A stretch of 64,000 nt of DNA, taken from Streptomyces sp. MJM8645 (lineage in GTDB: Bacteria; Actinomycetota; Actinomycetes; Streptomycetales; Streptomycetaceae). Shown one piece after another: positions 58,162-64,000 of the stretch. Where the stretch lies: the NCBI RefSeq assembly GCF_001625365.1, contig NZ_LJJF01000001.1:1426001-1490000 (forward strand), in the 5' to 3' direction. The notes beneath the pieces were generated by a model, which was given only the letters and a program-made list of their open reading frames with translations, was not told where the DNA came from and did no database searches. The first letter of the stretch is position 1. Every line of letters begins with the position of its first letter. The translations under genes were made by a program, and so were the position numbers.

Positions 58162-58890
58162 CTAGGGGGCGACGAGGTCCTCGTCGGGGGCGGCCGGCGC
58201 GCGGCCCAGCAGGCGGGTCCGGCCGCCGGTGCCGCCGCGGTTGGCGAGGCGCCGGACGGCGAAGTCGCCGATCAGCTGGACGGCGGTGACGAGGATCACC
58301 AGCTCGGCCACGATGACCCACATGAAGGCGGTCTCGAAGCGCTGGTAGCCGTAGTTGACGGCGAGCGTGCCGAGGCCGCCGCCGCCGACCGTGCCGGCCA
58401 TCGCGGAGTAGCTGATCAGCGTGATGATCGTGGTGGTCACCGAGGCGGCGATGCCGGGCAGCGCCTCCGGGAGCAGCGTCTTGCGGACGATCGTCCAGGT
58501 GCTGCCGCCCATCGCCTGGACGGCCTCGACCAGGCCGCGGTCGACCTCGCGGATGGAGGTCTCGACCAGGCGGGCGAAGAACGGGATGGCGCCGATGGTG
58601 AGCGGCACGGTCGCCGCCTGCCAGCCGATGGAGGTGCCGACCAGCCAGCGGGTGAAGGAGATCAGCGCGATCATCAGGATGATGAACGGCACCGAGCGGG
58701 CGATGTTCACCACGAAGGCGATCGACTTGTTGACGGCCCGGTTGGCCAGCAGCCCGCCCTTGTCGGTCAGCACCAGCAGGATGCCCAGCGGCAGGCCGAG
58801 CAGCACGGTGACGGCCGTGGAGACGCCGACCATCTGGAAGGTCTCCTGCGTGGCGGGCCCCATCAGGGCCCACATCTGGTCCCAGGTCAT
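58162..58890 (-). CDS. metI: Methionine ABC transporter permease MetI
   Basis: 242 residues with about five membrane helices (MVGVSTAVTVLLGLPLGILLVL and onward). The EAA-type cytoplasmic loop is LVEAVQAMGGSTWTIVRKTLLPEALPGI. It forms the channel of the importer. The ATG overlaps the metN stop as ATGA, giving translational coupling. Confidence 0.95.
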   Translation of the reverse strand: MTWDQMWALMGPATQETFQMVGVSTAVTVLLGLPLGILLVLTDKGGLLANRAVNKSIAFVVNIARSVPFIILMIALISFTRWLVGTSIGWQAATVPLTIGAIPFFARLVETSIREVDRGLVEAVQAMGGSTWTIVRKTLLPEALPGIAASVTTTIITLISYSAMAGTVGGGGLGTLAVNYGYQRFETAFMWVIVAELVILVTAVQLIGDFAVRRLANRGGTGGRTRLLGRAPAAPDEDLVAP

Positions 58891-59912
58891 GCCACCGCTC
58901 CGTCCGCCGCGCCCAGTACGTCCACCTGCAGGCCCTGCTCGCGCAGGTAGCCGATCGGCACCACGTTGTCCTGGTGGCCGCCGGAGAGCTCGACCCGCAT
59001 CCGGCCGACCATCCGGCCGGCGATGGTCTCCACCGCGGCGCCGAGGATGTTGATGTCGATCTGGTAGGTGCGGGCCAGCTGGGAGACGAAGGGCTGGGCC
59101 GAGGAGTCGCCCTGGAAGGTGATCTCCAGCACGGTCGAGCCGGGGTGGCCGGTGCCGAACTCGCTGAGCGGGAACAGCTCGCGGGCCAGCTCGGAGCCGG
59201 GTTCGGCCAGCAGGTCGGTCAGCCTGCCGGACTCGACCACCCGGCCGCCGCGCATCAGGGCCGCGGAGTCGCAGACGGACTTGATGACGTCCATCTCGTG
59301 GGTGATCAGCAGGACGGTGAGGCCGAGCTGCTGGTTGAGGTCGCGCAGCAGTTTGAGGATCGAACGGGTGGTCTCCGGGTCGAGCGCCGAGGTGGCCTCG
59401 TCGGAGAGCAGCACCTTGGGGTCGCCGGCCAGGGCCCGGGCGATGCCGACGCGCTGCTTCTGGCCGCCGGAGAGCTGGTTGGGGTAGCTGCGGGCCTTGT
59501 CGCCGAGCCCGACCAGGTCGAGCAGTTCGGCGGCCTTGCGGCGGCGCTGGGTGCGGTCCAGTCCGATGATCTCCAGCGGGAGCTCGACGTTCTGCTGGAC
59601 GGTCCGCGAGGAGAGCAGGTTGAAGTGCTGGAAGACCATGCCGATCCGGCGCCGCGCCTCCCGCAGTTCCCGGCCGGCCCGGTTCTCGCCGCCGGACAGC
59701 GCGGTCAGCTCGACCCCGTCCACCGTGACGGTGCCGGAGGTCGGACGCTCCAGCATGTTCACGCAGCGGATGAGGGTGGACTTGCCGGCACCGCTGGTGC
59801 CGACGACTCCGTAGACCTCGCCAGGGCGGACGTGCAGGTCGACGCCGGCGAGGGCGCTCACCTCGCGGCCTCGGGAGCGGTAGACCTTCGTGAGGTCCGT
59901 GGTGGTGATCAC
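58887..59912 (-). CDS. metN: Methionine ABC transporter ATP-binding protein MetN
   Basis: 341 residues. Walker A GTSGAGKSTLIR, Q-loop GMVFQHFNLL, signature LSGGQKQRVGIARAL, Walker B VLLSDEATSALD, and H-loop ITHEMDVI. The C-terminal ACT-like NIL regulatory domain (about 265-341) binds methionine and inhibits transport when methionine is plentiful. The GTG start has GGAAG five bases upstream. It is the first gene of the operon and is preceded by a structured leader. Confidence 0.96.
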   Translation of the reverse strand: MITTTDLTKVYRSRGREVSALAGVDLHVRPGEVYGVVGTSGAGKSTLIRCVNMLERPTSGTVTVDGVELTALSGGENRAGRELREARRRIGMVFQHFNLLSSRTVQQNVELPLEIIGLDRTQRRRKAAELLDLVGLGDKARSYPNQLSGGQKQRVGIARALAGDPKVLLSDEATSALDPETTRSILKLLRDLNQQLGLTVLLITHEMDVIKSVCDSAALMRGGRVVESGRLTDLLAEPGSELARELFPLSEFGTGHPGSTVLEITFQGDSSAQPFVSQLARTYQIDINILGAAVETIAGRMVGRMRVELSGGHQDNVVPIGYLREQGLQVDVLGAADGAVA

Positions 59913-59944
59913 AGCTGCTTCCGTGGGTCGGGGGCGGGCGGCGG

Positions 59945-60030
59945 GCGGCCACCCGACCGGGGTGCGGTCGGCGACGTGCACGGCGCTTCGCCAGGGGGAT
60001 CCGGACCTGCCACCTCTTGATCGTGGCCGC
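59945..60030 (-). promoter_or_regulatory. Candidate SAM-I-clan riboswitch in the metN leader
   Basis: On the minus strand the element opens with GCGGCCAC (60030-60023) and closes with its exact complement GTGGCCGC (59952-59945), forming an 8-bp P1. After one G comes ATCAAGAG (60021-60014), the conserved core segment of SAM-I riboswitches, then helix-forming GGCG/CGCC, and a P4-like 6-bp stem CCGACC/GGTCGG (59971-59966 with 59958-59953) that abuts P1. Location before a methionine transporter fits. The P2/P3 part does not match the consensus closely, so this needs a covariance-model check. It ends 33 bases before metN. Confidence 0.5.
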
Positions 60031-60428
60031 TGCGCGGCCGGGCCGCGCGACGGCGTGGCCCTTACGAGTCATCGGGCGCGAGTCACGGGCACGAGTCGTC
60101 GTGGACGACCACCCGCCCATGGGTGGGCAGGCGGGGAGAAGGGGTGTGGCAGGCTGGGCGCGCTCGCACGGACGGGAACGACGCCGGGTCTCGCTTCGGG
60201 GCGCGAGGTGGGGGCACCCTCAACCGGGTGCCGGGGGCGGTGGCCCTCAGCGGTGACACATTCGACGGCACATGGCGCGCTCACCTGCCGGCAGGGTGCC
60301 GGTGGGGGTCCATTTCGTCGTCGCAGTCATGTGAGCCAGTAAATCAGATGGGTCGATTTGGACCCAATTACTTGGATGTGATGTCCGCAATGCGGACACC
60401 CGGCGCCGCCACCAGCGACGATACGGCT
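60031..60428. other. Upstream region of metN without a gene
   Basis: No gene is seen between the metN leader and the GNAT terminator. Bases about 60330-60395 are A/T-rich for this genome and hold two small dyads, TGGGTC/GACCCA (about 60344-60361) and GTCCGC-AAT-GCGGAC (about 60384-60398). This is the most likely place for the metN promoter or an operator. Confidence 0.45.
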
Positions 60429-60467
60429 CGGCGCCGCCACCGGAGTGTCCGGATGGTGGCGGCGCCG
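60429..60467 (-). terminator. Terminator of the GNAT gene
   Basis: A perfect 13-bp stem whose loop contains a further CCGG/CCGG pairing, 24 bases after the GNAT stop on the minus strand. Confidence 0.8.
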
Positions 60468-60491
60468 TGCGGGCCGGAACGGGCGGAGGGC

Positions 60492-60995
60492 TCAGGCGGT
60501 CGCGGCGAGCGACACCACGGCGGGCTTCTCCAGGTGCACCAGGCTGAGCCGGTCGGTGACCGGCTCGACCGCGGACTGGCGGTAGCCCAGGCGGGTGTAC
60601 AGCCGCAGGTTGCCGAGGCTGCGGTGGCCGGTGAACAGGCGGTAGGAGGTCACCGGACGGCCGTCCTCGGCGAGGCGGCGCTCCAGCGCGTCCAGCAGCC
60701 GGCCGCCCAGGCCGTGCCGCTGCATCCTCGGGTGGACGACCAGGCGCCCTATCCGGCCGACGCCCTCGGCGTCGACGTGACCACGGACGGTGCCGACCAC
60801 CTCGTCGCCCAGCCGGGCGACCAGGACGTACTGCCCGGACAGTTCGGCGCGCAGGCTCTCCAGGCTCTGCGTCAGGGGCTCGATCGCCCAGTCGCCGTAC
60901 AGCTCCGCCTCGGGCTGGTAGCCGAGGTACTGGAGCTTGAGGATCTGCTCCGCGTCCTCAGCGTCCGCCGCCGAGATGATCACGCTCATGCCCAT
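60492..60995 (-). CDS. GNAT N-acetyltransferase
   Basis: 167 residues. The acetyl-CoA binding loop is RLVVHPRMQRHGLGGRLLDALERRLAEDG, and the C-terminal NLRLYTRLGYR is standard. The ATG at 60995 has GGGGAGG nine bases upstream; MSVII two codons later is a possible start. Substrate unknown. Monocistronic, with its own terminator. Confidence 0.9.
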   Translation of the reverse strand: MGMSVIISAADAEDAEQILKLQYLGYQPEAELYGDWAIEPLTQSLESLRAELSGQYVLVARLGDEVVGTVRGHVDAEGVGRIGRLVVHPRMQRHGLGGRLLDALERRLAEDGRPVTSYRLFTGHRSLGNLRLYTRLGYRQSAVEPVTDRLSLVHLEKPAVVSLAATA

Positions 60996-61254
60996 GTGCT
61001 GGGGCCTCCCCATCGTCGTGCCCGGCGCGCAAACGTGAGGGTGCCGCACCGGATGTCCTGCCGGAGATGTCCCGGCCGGGGATCTGCCCTGACCGGGGGT
61101 GGCGCACGAACGTACCAGCCGCGCGGCCCGGAAGTGCCCGGGTCGACGGCGACGCGCTCACGCTCAGTATCCGAGCGATCGCGGCACCGTCAAGAGCTAC
61201 GTTCGCCAGCGCTCTACCCGCGTGTCAGCTGCTCTCAACCTTCCGGGCGTTCGA

Positions 61255-61464
61255 CGTGGCGAGGGTCACGCGGGGGCGGGGCGGGTGGTGGGGCGGCTGG
61301 TGGGCGCCGCGCGCGGGGCGTGGCCGGGGGCGGCGACGGCTCGACGTGGCGAGGGTCACCCGGGGTGGCGGAGGTCGGTGGCGGTGGCCGACGGGGGCGG
61401 CCGGGCGTGCGGAGCGTCACCCGGGCGGAGCCGCCTCCGGGGTGATCCGCGTGCGGAGCGTCAC
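61255..61464 (-). repeat. Four copies of a 15-bp motif GTGACSCTCSSCACG
   Basis: On the minus strand the motif occurs at 61269-61255, 61359-61345, 61420-61406 and 61464-61450. The first two are identical (GTGACCCTCGCCACG) and the last two are identical (GTGACGCTCCGCACG). They lie in the 489-bp gap between the GNAT gene and the short sigma-like gene, where no gene is seen. A protein-binding array is one possibility. Confidence 0.7.
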
Positions 61465-61484
61465 CGGCCGCTCGCGGATACCGC

Positions 61485-61751
61485 TCACGGGTACCGCTCG
61501 GCATGGAGGAGGATCCGCAGGCAGGCGAGGCAGCGGGAGCGGGTCGGCCCGATCGAGCCGCGCGGCATGCCGAGGCGTTCGGAGAGCTCCCGGTAGGTCG
61601 GCGGCGGATCCTCGGCGAGGGCGGCGACCAGCTCGGGGCAGCGGCCCGGCAGGCCGGCCACGGTCTCGCGGACCACGCGGCGGCGGCGTTCGGCGAGGAA
61701 GACGTCCTCGGCGGAGGGGACGGGCGGAAGGGTAGTGCACACACCGTGCAT
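61485..61751 (-). CDS. Short protein with a sigma-70 region 4-like helix-turn-helix
   Basis: 88 residues. The C-terminal half (ELVAALAEDPPPTYRELSERLGMPRGSIGPTRSRCLACLRILL) is the sigma region 4 pattern with the turn LGMPRGSIG and the xTRSRCLxxLR end. No region 2 is present, and none is found in other frames upstream because argH begins close by. It may be a small regulator rather than a sigma factor. ATG start without a strong ribosome-binding site. Confidence 0.65.
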   Translation of the reverse strand: MHGVCTTLPPVPSAEDVFLAERRRRVVRETVAGLPGRCPELVAALAEDPPPTYRELSERLGMPRGSIGPTRSRCLACLRILLHAERYP

Positions 61752-61799
61752 GACGGGCCGGGGCGGGCCGGGTTACGCCCGACCGGGGGTGCGGACGCC

Positions 61800-61834
61800 G
61801 GAGGGGCGCGACGGTCGGACCGTCACGCCCCTCC
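61800..61834 (-). terminator. Terminator of argH
   Basis: A 16-bp stem with one mismatch and a 3-base loop, 15 bases after the argH stop on the minus strand. Confidence 0.8.
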
Positions 61835-61849
61835 CCCGCAGACCGGCGG

Positions 61850-64000
<2,151 letters not shown>

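Noticed and set aside
60996..61484. Antisense or small gene in the gap between the GNAT gene and the sigma-like gene
   Set aside because: Open frames here are Pro/Arg-rich frame shadows that run through the 15-bp repeats and the sigma-like gene; no start with a ribosome-binding site.

Overview
The window is high-GC (about 70% or more) DNA with GTG and TTG starts, strong G+C third-position bias, and a gene order typical of the Streptomyces/Kitasatospora chromosome core. SsgB, a SpoIIE-type phosphatase and the relA, ruv, pdx, pim, thrS and ssgB neighbourhood point to a sporulating member of the Streptomycetaceae. I did not fix a species. Most genes are housekeeping genes; the clear mobile DNA is one IS30-family element.

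Region 1 (1-20.3 kb): the end of a LysR regulator, a GNAT enzyme, an MBL-hisS-aspS operon, a membrane cyclophilin, a DUF349 protein, then a long leftward series: relA, apt, secF, secD, yajC, ruvB, ruvA, ruvC, yebC, pdxT, pdxS (stringent response, purine salvage, Sec export, Holliday junction resolution, vitamin B6). Region 2 (20-31 kb): a LemA-like protein, a tautomerase, the phosphatidylinositol mannoside genes pimA, patA and pgsA, an EF-G paralogue, a DCC protein, a large membrane protein, a HIT protein and thrS. Region 3 (31-41 kb): an uncharacterised DUF4365 gene pair, an exonuclease, two tRNA-Val(CAC) genes each with its own terminator, ssgB, a CGNR regulator, small membrane and redox proteins, a pabB/pabC-like pair, and a tRNA-Gly, tRNA-Cys, 3x tRNA-Val(GAC) operon in which the Val genes form 113-bp tandem repeats.

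Region 4 (41-55 kb): a membrane Ser/Thr kinase, a TrmH methyltransferase, a multidomain SpoIIE phosphatase/anti-sigma-like kinase, then siroheme/cobalamin genes: cysG, a very long BluB-CobT fusion and cbiET. Region 5 (55-64 kb): a GNAT enzyme, an IS30 element sitting in the apical loop of what looks like the metQ terminator, the metNIQ methionine transporter with a candidate SAM-type riboswitch leader, another GNAT enzyme, a short sigma-region-4 protein with a four-copy 15-bp motif beyond its 3' end, argH and the 3' part of argG.

The observations most worth following are the IS30 insertion into a terminator loop, the metN leader RNA, the DUF4365 pair, the four-copy GTGACSCTCSSCACG motif, the BluB-CobT protein with about 720 residues of Pro/Ala/Glu/Val-rich sequence, and the EF-G paralogue with an altered NKxD motif.
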